The notes: a model not told the origin generated them from the sequence alone. A DNA stretch of 64,000 nt from Thiococcus pfennigii (GCF_016583835.1 NZ_NRRW01000003.1:62001-126000), one strand, 5' to 3'; counted from the first letter of the stretch, positions 33,802-42,851 are shown. A program made the numbers and translations.

Positions 33802-35262
33802 ATGAGATCGCTGGAGAAGCTCATACGCCGCTGGCAGATCGCCGCCCTCGACCGCCTCGACGGCCAGCGCCTGGTCGCCGCGAGCGTCGACCGCGCCATC
33901 GCCCAGTTTCACCGGGTGGCACGGGAGGTCCCGGCCTACCGGGCGATCCTCGGCGAGCGCGGGGTCGTCGCGGCGCGGATCCGCTCGCCGGCCGAGTTCC
34001 TCGCCCACTGCCCGATCCTCGAGAAGCGCGACCTCTTCGGCGCCTATCCGCTCGCCGAGCTCTGCGTCGGGGGGCGCCTCGAGGGACTCGCCGGCGTCCT
34101 GACCAGCTCCGGGCACGGCGGGCGATTCGCCTTCGGCCTCGCCACTCACCGCCAGGAAAGGCGCACGCGCCGAATCATCGAACTGGCGCTCGCCTACCTG
34201 TTCCAGACCGACCAGCGCAGGACGCTCCTGATCAATGCCCTGCCGATGGGCGTGCGCTTCTCCTGCTCGACGGTCACGCTCGCCGAGACCAGCGTCCGCG
34301 AGGACATGGTCGGGGCGCTGATCGAGCAGTTCGCGCCCCACCACGAGCAGGTGATCCTCGTCACCGACCCGCTATTCTGCAAGCGGCTGCTGGACCACGG
34401 GCGCGAGACCGGCGGCGATTGGGGCCGCTTCAGGATCCATGTCGCCCTCGGCGAGGAGACCTTCGGCGAGGCCTTCCGCCGCTATGTCGCCACCGGCCTC
34501 GGCCAGGACCCCGACGGCTGGACGAGGGGCTTCGTGATGTCCTCGATGGGCCTCGCCGAGCTGGGCCTCAATCTGTTCTTCGAGACGCGCGAGACGGTGC
34601 GCCTGCGCCAGCTCGGCGACCGCTCCCCGGAGCGGCTCGCGGCGGCGATCGGCGCCTGGCCCGGGCGGGTGCCGCCGCTCCTCTTCGTCTACGATCCAAT
34701 GCGGATCTTCGTCGAGGTCGTCGCCCCCGATGCCGACGGCTGGGGCTCGCTGACCGTCTCGACCCTCGATCGATCGCTGCGCCTGCCATTGATCCGTTAC
34801 CGCACCGGCGACCGGGCCAAGCGGCTCGATCCGCGCCGGCTCGCCGCCGCGCTGGTGGACGCGCACGGCAGGAGATTCGACCTGCCGAGGTTGCCGATGA
34901 TCGCGGTGACGGGACGGGAGGCCGATACCTTGCCGGACGGACGCGCGCTGCTCGACATCAAGGACGCCCTCTATGCCCGACCCGAAATCGCCGACCGGCT
35001 AAGCGGCGCCTTCCGCGTCGAACCCCTGGCTGGCACCGGCTGCCGCCTGCACCTGCAAACCACCGCCGGCTGGGCCGGCGAGGCGGGCGCGATCGCCGAG
35101 GCCCTGCGCCCGCACCTGCCGAGCGCGCCCGGCGGCACCCCGGATGAGATCCAGGTCTGGCCCTATGCGGCCTTCCCGTTCGGGCAGACGCTCGACTACG
35201 AGCGGAAATTCACCTATTGCACCCCGAAAAGGGGTCAGAGCCCTTTTTACGAAAACGCGTAA
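33802..35262 (+). CDS. Phenylacetate-CoA ligase/CapK-like adenylate-forming protein
   Basis: A 486-residue protein resembling the PaaK/CapK/F390-synthetase branch of the ANL superfamily, with a VLTSSGHGGRFAFG nucleotide-binding loop (PaaK has TSSGTTGKP) and the adenylation core LPLIRYRTGDRAKRL. It probably activates a carboxylic acid, but the substrate is unknown. ATG 33802 avoids the hairpin region that an in-frame TTG at 33730 would include. The last dozen residues (after KFTYCT: PKRGQSPFYENA) are encoded by one arm of a 25-bp inverted repeat, so the natural C-terminus has probably been replaced. A convergent exosortase-associated acyltransferase gene lies beyond the repeat. Confidence 0.75.
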   Translation: MRSLEKLIRRWQIAALDRLDGQRLVAASVDRAIAQFHRVAREVPAYRAILGERGVVAARIRSPAEFLAHCPILEKRDLFGAYPLAELCVGGRLEGLAGVLTSSGHGGRFAFGLATHRQERRTRRIIELALAYLFQTDQRRTLLINALPMGVRFSCSTVTLAETSVREDMVGALIEQFAPHHEQVILVTDPLFCKRLLDHGRETGGDWGRFRIHVALGEETFGEAFRRYVATGLGQDPDGWTRGFVMSSMGLAELGLNLFFETRETVRLRQLGDRSPERLAAAIGAWPGRVPPLLFVYDPMRIFVEVVAPDADGWGSLTVSTLDRSLRLPLIRYRTGDRAKRLDPRRLAAALVDAHGRRFDLPRLPMIAVTGREADTLPDGRALLDIKDALYARPEIADRLSGAFRVEPLAGTGCRLHLQTTAGWAGEAGAIAEALRPHLPSAPGGTPDEIQVWPYAAFPFGQTLDYERKFTYCTPKRGQSPFYENA

Positions 35263-35275
35263 AAAGGGCTCTGAC
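35226..35275. repeat. 25-bp inverted repeat, right arm split by MITE copy 2
   Basis: The left arm at 35226-35250 (begins GAAAAGGGGTCAGAGCCC) is matched by a reverse-complement arm that starts at 35259 and is interrupted at 35275 by the element at 35276-35628. The rest resumes at 35629 and ends in CCCCTTTTC. Removing the element and one CTCTGAC copy restores a perfect 25-bp arm with an 8-base loop. The repeat overlaps the 3' end of the ligase-like gene. Confidence 0.85.
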
Positions 35276-35628
35276 CCTGACGTATACCCACAAAATCGGC
35301 CTCGACGGCGAGTCGGTACGAACTGGGAGCGGCGGCTTTCAGCCGGCTTCGCGCGGGGGGCTCGATGACCCCAGCGCGCGACCTTCGGCGCTGGAGCCAG
35401 GAGATCACCGATAAGCGCCGCTGGATGGCCGGCCCCACACGTGCCCTCCGACCGGCCCAGACGCCGCCAACGCGGCATCGAGCCGCGACGGCGACGAGCC
35501 GGCTGGAAAGCCGGCGCTCCCAGTGAGCCGCGCGACGGCGAGATGGCTCAGATCGCGAGAGTCGGCTTGCGTCGGTAAATCGACCTACGCCACGGCGGTT
35601 TAGGCCGTTTATCCGGGGATACCTCAGG
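35276..35628 (+). mobile_element. MITE-like element, copy 2 (353 bp)
   Basis: The right end GGGGATACCTCAGG (35615-35628) is intact; the left end is CCTGACGTATACCC, 12 of 14 matches to the family end. Perfect 7-bp direct repeats CTCTGAC flank it (35269-35275 and 35629-35635). It is inserted in the right arm of a 25-bp inverted repeat just past the ligase-like gene. Orientation is the same as copy 3. There is no transposase; internal frames are shadows of the repeat. Confidence 0.9.
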
Positions 35629-35642
35629 CTCTGACCCCTTTT

Positions 35643-36461
35643 CTAGACCGACGCAACTTCGGGCGGACCGACCCCATCCCGGGAGCGGACGAAATCGGGG
35701 ACGAGATCGGGTTCGAGGTCACGGACGAAGTAATGAAACCGCTCCGGCGAGGCCTTGTAAAGCTCCTCTTCGAACCGTTTTACAGTCGTGAAGTAGGGCC
35801 GCACCGGGCCGTGGTAGTCGACCTCCGGACCGGCTGGGACGAACTTGAGCCCGATACGAGTCAAGATGACATGGACGCTCCGCTCCATCGCCAACATCCA
35901 ATGCGTCACACCGCGGCGCTTGCTTGCCTGGTAGATCAGACGACAGAGGCCGACCAGGATCTCAGGCGTATTGCGCGGTGCGACGAGGACATCCCCCGCC
36001 GAGCGGCGGGTGCCCTCGGCGCGCGGTAGACCACCGTAGACAGTATCCCCGGCGCGCACACGGAAGGTCTTGGAGATCGCCACCCGCGAAACCTCGGCAC
36101 CATGCGTATGGCCGGGATAAGCGGGGTCGTTGAGATACTCGTAAGCCCCGGCGAATCGACAATGGCGCATCAGCGGAAATCCGAGCGGCGAATGCGTCAC
36201 CAGCCGCGCCGTGCCCGCCGGCTCGCCGGAGCGATGGGTCGCGAGAACATGCAGCGAGACGGCATCGTATTCATCGCGCTCCAGCCCGTCCGGGTAGTCG
36301 TCCTTGCGCAGCAGGCCACGCTCCAGGCAGTAGACCTGATAGCGAATACGATAGGCGGTCTCCAGATCGATCGGGTCAGCGATGCAGGAGAAACGGAAGT
36401 AGCGATCGCGAACTATAACGTGGGCACTGTGCCCCGAATGCCCTGGCGCAGCCAAAACCAT
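35643..36461 (-). CDS. PEP-CTERM/exosortase system-associated acyltransferase
   Basis: A 272-residue GNAT-fold protein related to acyl-homoserine-lactone synthases, of the family found with exosortase/PEP-CTERM loci. The YRIRYQVYCLERGLL block (about residues 38-52), AEVSRVAISKTFR, and GLCRLIYQASKRRGVTHWMLAMERS fit that family. The product is unknown; family members are suspected to make an acylated small molecule or to modify polysaccharide. ATG 36461 is the first good start. No exosortase, PEP-CTERM protein or EPS gene is visible in the window, so the gene is detached from its usual locus. The nearest gene is a convergent adenylating ligase. Confidence 0.85.
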   Translation of the reverse strand: MVLAAPGHSGHSAHVIVRDRYFRFSCIADPIDLETAYRIRYQVYCLERGLLRKDDYPDGLERDEYDAVSLHVLATHRSGEPAGTARLVTHSPLGFPLMRHCRFAGAYEYLNDPAYPGHTHGAEVSRVAISKTFRVRAGDTVYGGLPRAEGTRRSAGDVLVAPRNTPEILVGLCRLIYQASKRRGVTHWMLAMERSVHVILTRIGLKFVPAGPEVDYHGPVRPYFTTVKRFEEELYKASPERFHYFVRDLEPDLVPDFVRSRDGVGPPEVASV

Positions 36462-37075
36462 AACTCCATCTCTTCACGGTGCTGTGGTCCAGTCGAGATC
36501 TTCGGCGCCGAGACAGGCGACCCGACACCCTCGGCGCGGCGCGCGCCGGGCGGACCGAGAAGGCCGCGTGGCGTCCAGTCATCGCCCCATCCGTGGCGCA
36601 CCGCGCCGATCGGCGAGCGTGGGGCCCGCGACGCGACGCCGCGGCGGACGCGGCCAGTCGATGCGATTGTCATTCTCGGCCGGTAGGCTAACACGAACTT
36701 CTCCCATTCTCGCGAACGAAGTGCGACCTCCGTCACGGACTTGCGCGAATCACAGTCGTGCGCCCATCGCCTTCATGGGGGCCGCCCCACCACCTCTTGT
36801 GTTAGAGGCCGACGCCGCTTAGACTCCAGAGCCCATCAGGGGAAATACCGATGACAGGAATCGCGAGGTCTCGGCGCTCGCCGGAGCAAAAAACGCAAGC
36901 ATCTGAAAAGGATGTCATTGCAGGCCCAGGACCGAGGCCTTGCGTGCGTCGTACACCTGTGCGAGCCGACCCCGCGCAGGGCGACTCGAAGTCGGGTCGT
37001 GGCTGTCGCGCCCACACCTCACTGACCACGGGTCGGCGACGAATGATTCGATTCAGTACTGTCTAGGAATTTCTC
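36462..37075. other. 614-bp region without a recognisable gene
   Basis: Only short Arg/Pro-rich frames occur on both strands. The region should contain promoters for the leftward acyltransferase gene and the rightward three-gene unit that starts at 37076; an AGGA at 37065-37068 serves as the ribosome-binding site for the latter. No strong -35/-10 pair or palindrome was identified. Confidence 0.4.
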
Positions 37076-37522
37076 TTGACCGCCCGAGCCTTGTCCGCGC
37101 GATCCCTCCTTCGGTGGCTGAGCCTCCTCGCCTTGGCGGCTGGTTGCCATGTCGCACCGATCGCGGCGCAGGAATTGATCGCGCACCCGAGTGCCGAGAT
37201 CGCGACCCTGACACGCAACGAGGCGAGACTCTATTTCACGCTGAGGCTCAAGACCTGGCCGAATGGCCGCCTGGCCAAGGTCTTCGTCCTGCCGGACAAC
37301 CACCCCATCCATCAGCGGTTCACCAACGAGATCCTCGGGCTCTACCCCTACCAACTGCGTCGCGTCTGGGACCGCCAGATCTTCTCCGGCACCGGCCAGG
37401 CACCCATCACGGTCGACGACGAGCAGGAGATGATCCAGCGCGTCGCCACGACGCCCGGGGCGATCGGTTATGCGGCAGTCCCCAACGAGCACCCCGATCT
37501 GCGCGTCTTGCAGGTACGTTGA
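37076..37522 (+). CDS. PstS-like phosphate/substrate-binding protein (small, exported)
   Basis: A 148-residue exported protein of the PBP-like/PstS-related group. A signal peptide (SLLRWLSLLALAAGCHVAPIAAQ) is followed by a core with the family pattern TLTRNEARLYFTLRLKTWPNG, NHPIHQRFTNEILG, and TTPGAIGYAAVPN. It is half the size of a transport-type PstS and no pst ABC genes are near, so it is unlikely to be a classical uptake receptor. A TTG start at 37076 is used, with AGGA 7 bases upstream. The next gene, an outer-membrane barrel, starts 1 base after the stop. Confidence 0.8.
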   Translation: MTARALSARSLLRWLSLLALAAGCHVAPIAAQELIAHPSAEIATLTRNEARLYFTLRLKTWPNGRLAKVFVLPDNHPIHQRFTNEILGLYPYQLRRVWDRQIFSGTGQAPITVDDEQEMIQRVATTPGAIGYAAVPNEHPDLRVLQVR

Positions 37523-37523
37523 C

Positions 37524-38720
37524 ATGTCGCACAAGCTCAGCCTTCCGATCGCCCTCGCGGCGGTCATCGCCCCCACCCTCGGCCACGCCATCGAGTTGGC
37601 CGAAGGGCGCCTTCAGATCCATGGCTTCGCCAGCCAGGCGGTCGTCGCAACCTCGGCCAACCGCTACTACGGCAACAGCCCGGATACGTCGCTCGAATTC
37701 ACGGAACTGGGTCTGAACCTGTCTTACCAGCTCGACCCCAACTGGCTCTTCTCCGGTCAACTGCTCGCCCGTCGCGCCGGGGAGATGTACGACGGCTCAC
37801 CATCGCTCGACTATGCGCTGGTCGATTACGCCTTCCTCTCCGACGCCGAGCGGCGCCTCGGCCTGCGGGTCGGGCGTATCAAGAACCCCTTCGGCCTCTA
37901 CAACGAGACCCGCGACGTCCCCTTCACGCGGCCCGGCATCTTCCTGCCGCAGGTGATCTATTATGATAAGGTGCGTAACCTCCTGCTCTCGTCCGACGGG
38001 GCCATGCTCTACGGCGACCTGTTCGGGCCGCAAGGCAACCTCTCGCTGACGCTGAGCGCCGGGCAGGCGGTCATCGACGACAACGTCGAATGGACCTACC
38101 TCGGCGAAGACTTCGATGGCGATCTGGAATCCGACAGTGCCAGCTGGAAGACGGCGAGCCTCTGGTACTCGACCCCGGCCGACGACCTCAAACTCGGCCT
38201 GAGCGCGATCCTGATGGAGATGAGCTTCGATGCAGGCGCCGCCTCTCCCCTCGATGCCGGATCGATCGAGGTCTTCGATTGGATCGCCTCGTTCCAGTAC
38301 AACGCCAAGGACTGGACGCTATCGGCCGAATATGCCCGCACGCCGACGCGCTGGCACGACTTCGGCCCGCTGTTCCCGTTCACGGATCAGGTGATGGAAG
38401 GTTACTACTTGCAAGGCGCCTACCGCGTGCGCCCCGACCTCGAGGTCATGGCGCGCTACGAGGAGGGCTTCGCCGATCGCGGCGACCGCGGCGGGCGCGA
38501 GCGCTCGGCACTGACCGGTGGCGTCGTGCCGCGCTACGACTTCTTCTCGAAGATCTTCACCCTCGGGCTGCGCTGGGACATTGCCCAGAACCTGATGCTG
38601 CGCCTCGAATACCAGCGCCACGATGGCACCTTCGCCATCTCCTGGCGCGAGAACCCGGACCCGGGCGACCTGGTACGGGAGTGGGACGTCTTCGCCGCCT
38701 CGATCTCGACGCGCTTCTAA
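37524..38720 (+). CDS. Outer-membrane beta-barrel (porin-like) protein
   Basis: A 398-residue protein with a signal peptide (MSHKLSLPIALAAVIAPTLGHA), then alternating amphipathic strands typical of a barrel (e.g. LNLSYQLDPNWLFSGQLLAR, LEVMARYEEGF, LMLRLEYQRHDG). It ends in Phe (ISTRF), the usual signature for outer-membrane insertion. The N-terminal IELAEGRLQIHGFASQAVV resembles OprO/P-type or DcaP-like porins. Its ATG is nearly fused to the preceding PstS-like gene and the GGDEF-EAL gene starts 10 bases after its stop, so the three are one unit. Confidence 0.83.
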   Translation: MSHKLSLPIALAAVIAPTLGHAIELAEGRLQIHGFASQAVVATSANRYYGNSPDTSLEFTELGLNLSYQLDPNWLFSGQLLARRAGEMYDGSPSLDYALVDYAFLSDAERRLGLRVGRIKNPFGLYNETRDVPFTRPGIFLPQVIYYDKVRNLLLSSDGAMLYGDLFGPQGNLSLTLSAGQAVIDDNVEWTYLGEDFDGDLESDSASWKTASLWYSTPADDLKLGLSAILMEMSFDAGAASPLDAGSIEVFDWIASFQYNAKDWTLSAEYARTPTRWHDFGPLFPFTDQVMEGYYLQGAYRVRPDLEVMARYEEGFADRGDRGGRERSALTGGVVPRYDFFSKIFTLGLRWDIAQNLMLRLEYQRHDGTFAISWRENPDPGDLVREWDVFAASISTRF

Positions 38721-38729
38721 GGTTCCGCC

Positions 38730-41177
38730 GTGGCTCCGCCAAGCACCCCGCGGGGACCATCAGGCTACCTCAGTCTTCGGTGGAAGTCCCTGATCGCACT
38801 GAGCCTCGCGCTCGTGCTCGTCAATGCCTCGCTGGCCCTGATCGCCAACCTCCAACTGGTCGAGCAGTTCGAGCTCCAGCAGGGGGCGGTGCGCGAGCAG
38901 CAGGCCCGCCAACTGCGCGCCCTCATCGAGGAGGGCAGCCAGGAGATGTCGAAGCTCGCGAGCCTGGTGCCACTGCTCGGGGCGAGCGAAGGACCGACTG
39001 CCGATATCGAGGCGCAGATCGCCCGGGCACTCGACATCCATGGCGCCCTGCTGGATCTGGAGTGGGACATCCGGTCCGTGCACTGGATCCGATCCGACGG
39101 GACCGACTCGCTGAGCTGGCCCTCGGACGACGGCCCGAGCGTCCCGGAGACGCTGCGCGAGCGCCTCGCCCGGGACCCGGAACGGGCGATCGCCACGCTG
39201 CTCTGCAAATTCGAGTGCCACCAGTATCTCGCGATCCCACTGCTGTGGCAGGGCGACTTCGCCGGCAATCTGATCCTCGGTCGGTCGCTCGCCGACGCCC
39301 TGCTCAGCTTCCGCGCCCTGACCGGGGCCGAGGTGGCCATTGCCTGGGGTGCCGAGAAACCCGGAGAACCATCACCGCTGCTCGATCCCCAGAGCCCATC
39401 CTACCTGCAGTTCCCGGCCGTCACCTACCCGGACAAGACCGAACCGATCCTGCGCAGCGCCGCGGCCACCTTGGCGCAGACCGACGCCCTGGGCACGCCC
39501 ATCCCGGTCCAGCACGACACGGGCTGGTTCGAGGTCTTCCGCATCCCCTCGCTCGCCCCCGGCATCGACGCCCTCATCGTCAACGACATCAGCACCCAGC
39601 GCGAGGCGATCCGCGCGGCGACCCTTGGCAGCATCCTCCTCGGCATCCTGGGCCTGGTCCTCTCCGAGGTCCTGCTGCTGATGATCATGAAGGGGCCCCT
39701 CTACCGGCTGCGCGACCTGGCCTCGGCCCTGCCCCTGCTCGCCGAGAACCGCTATGCGGACCTCCGCGACCGGCTGCCGCCGCACACCAGGGCTCGGATG
39801 CCGAACGACGAAATCGACCTGATGACCGACACCGTGCGCAGCCTCACGGACCGCATGGAGGCGCTGCAGCGCGATCGCGAGCAGGCGGAATCGCGGCTCG
39901 TCTGGCTGGCCAACCACGACCCGCTCACCCAACTCTTCAACCGGCGCCGCTTCAACGACGAGTTCAAGGGGATCCTGGAACGGGCGGTGCGCTTCGAGCA
40001 CCAGGGCGCGCTGTTGTTCCTCGACCTCGACCAGTTCAAGGACGTCAACGACCTCAGCGGCCACCAGGTCGGCGACACCCTGCTCCAACGGGTCGCCGAT
40101 CAGCTGCGGTTGGTCTCCCAGCCGAGCGACCTGGTGGCCCGCCTCGGCGGCGACGAATTCGCGCTCGTCCTCCCCGAGGGCAGCGAGGACAATGCGCGCG
40201 CCGCAGCCGAGGCGATCCAGCGGGCGATCCACTCGATCATCGTCCAGGAGAAGGGGCGCCGCCATCATGCCTCGGCCAGCATCGGCATCGTGATGTTCCC
40301 CGACCAGGGCGCGACGATCGGCCAGCTAATGGCCAACGCCGATCTGGCCATGTACCAGGCCAAAGAGAAAGGCCGGGGCCGCTGGTACATGTTCAGCGAG
40401 AAGGATCAAGGCAAGGAGCAGCTCGATGCCCGCGTGCTCTGGCGCGAGGAGATCGCCCAGGCGTTGCAGTTCGACCGCTTCGAGCTGCACTTCCAGCCGA
40501 TCATCGAGATCGCCACCGGCGAGATCAGTCACCTGGAGGTGCTGCTGCGAATGCGCAACCCGCGCGGCGAGACCATCTACCCGGACCGCTTCATCCCAGT
40601 GGCCGAACGCACCGGGCAGATCCGCGCGATCGACCGTTGGGTCATCGACAATGCCCTCGCGGCGATGCGGGCCCAGCCTGCCCTGCGCCTCTCGATCAAC
40701 CTCTCGGCCAGCGCGATGGACGACCCGCTGCTGCTACCCGACCTGCGCCGACTGCTGCAGCGCTACGAGGTCTCCGCCGAGCGCATCACCTTCGAGGTCA
40801 CCGAGACGGCCGCAATCAACAGCCTCGCCAACGCCACCCGCCTGATGCGCGACATGCAGGCGCTCGGTTGCCGTTTCGCCCTGGATGATTTCGGCAGCGG
40901 CTATGCCTCCTACGCCTATCTGCGCCAGTTGCCGGTCGACGACGTCAAGATCGACGGGGCCTTCATCCGCGACCTCGCGAAGAACACCGAAGATCGCATC
41001 TTCGTCAAGGCGATCACGGACATGGTCCACGGCATGGGCAAGCGCGTCGTCGCCGAGTTCGTCGAGAGCGCCGAGATCCTGGCGATCCTCAAGGGCATGG
41101 GTGTCGACTACGCGCAGGGCTACCTGGTCGGAACGCCGCATGCGCTGGCCGGGACCCAGCGCCAGCGGACCCGCTGA
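38730..41177 (+). CDS. Membrane GGDEF-EAL bifunctional c-di-GMP protein
   Basis: An 815-residue protein: TM1 (about 20-41), an extracytoplasmic sensor region (about 42-295), TM2 (about 300-320), a HAMP-like linker, GGDEF (about 393-555) and EAL (about 565-808). The active GGDEF motif is intact (RLGGDEFAL, 471-479). The EAL motif reads EVL (603-605), but the other metal/substrate residues are present (NLSAS, TETAA, ALDDFGSGYASYAYL, VKIDGAF, QGYLVG). Both activities are therefore possible. The start is GTG, 10 bases after the porin stop. The pairing with a PstS-like protein and a porin suggests sensing of a periplasmic ligand. Confidence 0.92.
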   Translation: MAPPSTPRGPSGYLSLRWKSLIALSLALVLVNASLALIANLQLVEQFELQQGAVREQQARQLRALIEEGSQEMSKLASLVPLLGASEGPTADIEAQIARALDIHGALLDLEWDIRSVHWIRSDGTDSLSWPSDDGPSVPETLRERLARDPERAIATLLCKFECHQYLAIPLLWQGDFAGNLILGRSLADALLSFRALTGAEVAIAWGAEKPGEPSPLLDPQSPSYLQFPAVTYPDKTEPILRSAAATLAQTDALGTPIPVQHDTGWFEVFRIPSLAPGIDALIVNDISTQREAIRAATLGSILLGILGLVLSEVLLLMIMKGPLYRLRDLASALPLLAENRYADLRDRLPPHTRARMPNDEIDLMTDTVRSLTDRMEALQRDREQAESRLVWLANHDPLTQLFNRRRFNDEFKGILERAVRFEHQGALLFLDLDQFKDVNDLSGHQVGDTLLQRVADQLRLVSQPSDLVARLGGDEFALVLPEGSEDNARAAAEAIQRAIHSIIVQEKGRRHHASASIGIVMFPDQGATIGQLMANADLAMYQAKEKGRGRWYMFSEKDQGKEQLDARVLWREEIAQALQFDRFELHFQPIIEIATGEISHLEVLLRMRNPRGETIYPDRFIPVAERTGQIRAIDRWVIDNALAAMRAQPALRLSINLSASAMDDPLLLPDLRRLLQRYEVSAERITFEVTETAAINSLANATRLMRDMQALGCRFALDDFGSGYASYAYLRQLPVDDVKIDGAFIRDLAKNTEDRIFVKAITDMVHGMGKRVVAEFVESAEILAILKGMGVDYAQGYLVGTPHALAGTQRQRTR

Positions 41178-41191
41178 AGCACCCGCAGCGC

Positions 41192-42733
41192 GTGCCCGGG
41201 CCTTCCCTCCTCGCAGCCACCGCCAAGGTCGGTGGCGCCACCCTCGTCTCGCGCGTGCTGGGCTTCGTCCGCGACCTCGTCATCGCCCGCCTGTTTGGCG
41301 CCGATGCCGCCACCGACGCCTTCTTCGTCGCCTTCAAGATCCCGAATCTCCTGCGCCGGCTGTTCGCCGAGGGGGCCTTCTCGATGGCCTTCGTGCCGGT
41401 ACTGAGCGACTACCGCGCGCACCGCCCCTTCGCCGAACTCAGGGCACTCGTGGAGCGCGTCGCCGGGACGTTCGGCCTCGCCCTGCTCGTCGCGACCGCC
41501 ATCGGGATCCTGACCGCCCCGGTCCTGCTCGTCCTCGTCGCCCCCGGCTTCGCTGACGACCCGGCGCAGCGCGCACTCGCCACCGAGATGCTGCGGCTCA
41601 CCTTCCCGTACCTGCTGTTCATCGCCCTGACGGCCCTCGCCGGGGCCATCCAGAACAGCCACGAGCGCTTCGCCGTACCGGCCTTCACGCCCGTGCTGCT
41701 CAACCTGGTGATGATCGCCTGCGCCCTCTGGCTCGCCCCGCTCCTGGACCAACCGATCCTCGCCCTCGCCTGGGGCGTACTGCTCGCCGGCATCGTCCAA
41801 CTCGCGTTCCAGGTCCCGTTTCTCGCCCGTCTCGGCCTGCTGCCCCGGCCGCGGCTACAGCCGCGCGACCCGGGCGTGCGGCGGGTCCTGCAGTCGATGG
41901 CCCCGGCCCTGCTCGGGGTCTCGGTGACCCAGATCAACCTGCTCCTCGACACCTTGCTCGCCTCCTTCCTCACCGCCGGCAGCATCTCCTGGCTTTACTA
42001 CTCGGACCGCCTCGTCGAGCTGCCGCTCGGCCTCCTCGGAGTGGCCCTCGGCACCGCCATCCTGCCGCGCCTGTCCCGCCACCAGGCCGCACAGGCGCCA
42101 GGGGAACTGTCTCAGACGCTCGACTGGGCACTACGCTGGGTGCTCCTGCTCGGCCTGCCGGCCGGGGTCGGTCTGATGGCGCTCGCCGGACCGCTGATCG
42201 CGACCCTATTCCACTCCGGCGAATTCGGCGGCGAGGACGTCGCGATGGCGAGCCGCAGCCTCATCGCCTATGCCGCCGGACTACTGCCCTTCATCACGAT
42301 CAAGGTCCTCGCCCCCGGCTTCTACGCGCGCCAGGACGCACGCACGCCGCTGCGCATCGCCCTCGTCGCACTGCTCGCCAACCTGGTGCTGAGCCTGGCG
42401 CTGATGGGGCCGCTCGGCCATGCCGGCTTGGCGCTCGCGACCAGCCTGGCCGCCCTCGTCAACGCCGCCCTGCTGCTGTGGGTCCTCCTGCGCGAGGGCA
42501 TCTACCGGCCCGCGGCCGGCTGGCCGGCACGCGTCGCGAGGGCCGCGTCCGCGACCCTGCTGATGGGCGCGCTCCTCGTCGGCGGCACCGGGGCGACCAC
42601 CGATTGGCTGGCCTGGGACACCGGGCGGCAGATCGGACACCTGGCCGGGTGGATCCTGCTCGGGGCGCTCACCTATCTCGGTGCCCTGTTCCTGCTCGGC
42701 GTGCGACCGCACGAGTTGGCGGACCGGGCCTGA
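41192..42733 (+). CDS. murJ: Lipid II flippase MurJ
   Basis: A 513-residue MOP-superfamily membrane protein with about 14 helices that flips lipid II across the inner membrane. The N-terminus GGATLVSRVLGFVRDLVIARLFGA, DAFFVAFKIPNLLRRLFAEGAFS and the essential-Arg regions are characteristic. The start is GTG 41192, 14 bases after the GGDEF-EAL stop. It precedes ribF as in many gammaproteobacteria. The rpsT gene often found between or opposite these genes is not in the 157-base gap that follows. Confidence 0.96.
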   Translation: MPGPSLLAATAKVGGATLVSRVLGFVRDLVIARLFGADAATDAFFVAFKIPNLLRRLFAEGAFSMAFVPVLSDYRAHRPFAELRALVERVAGTFGLALLVATAIGILTAPVLLVLVAPGFADDPAQRALATEMLRLTFPYLLFIALTALAGAIQNSHERFAVPAFTPVLLNLVMIACALWLAPLLDQPILALAWGVLLAGIVQLAFQVPFLARLGLLPRPRLQPRDPGVRRVLQSMAPALLGVSVTQINLLLDTLLASFLTAGSISWLYYSDRLVELPLGLLGVALGTAILPRLSRHQAAQAPGELSQTLDWALRWVLLLGLPAGVGLMALAGPLIATLFHSGEFGGEDVAMASRSLIAYAAGLLPFITIKVLAPGFYARQDARTPLRIALVALLANLVLSLALMGPLGHAGLALATSLAALVNAALLLWVLLREGIYRPAAGWPARVARAASATLLMGALLVGGTGATTDWLAWDTGRQIGHLAGWILLGALTYLGALFLLGVRPHELADRA

Positions 42734-42851
42734 AGACCCGATCGAATGGCCGGTCCGGCCGACATGTCGCCACCGCGCACGCCCGCTGATGGTTCGGCTC
42801 GCGCCGGCCGTCGAGGGGCCGCCGGATTCGGAATCGCCGCCGGTTGCGGCT

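Noticed and set aside
38090-40888. A 932-codon plus-strand frame overlapping the porin and GGDEF-EAL genes
   Set aside because: The two real genes are clear in the other frames; this one is Arg/Pro-rich and crosses their boundary.
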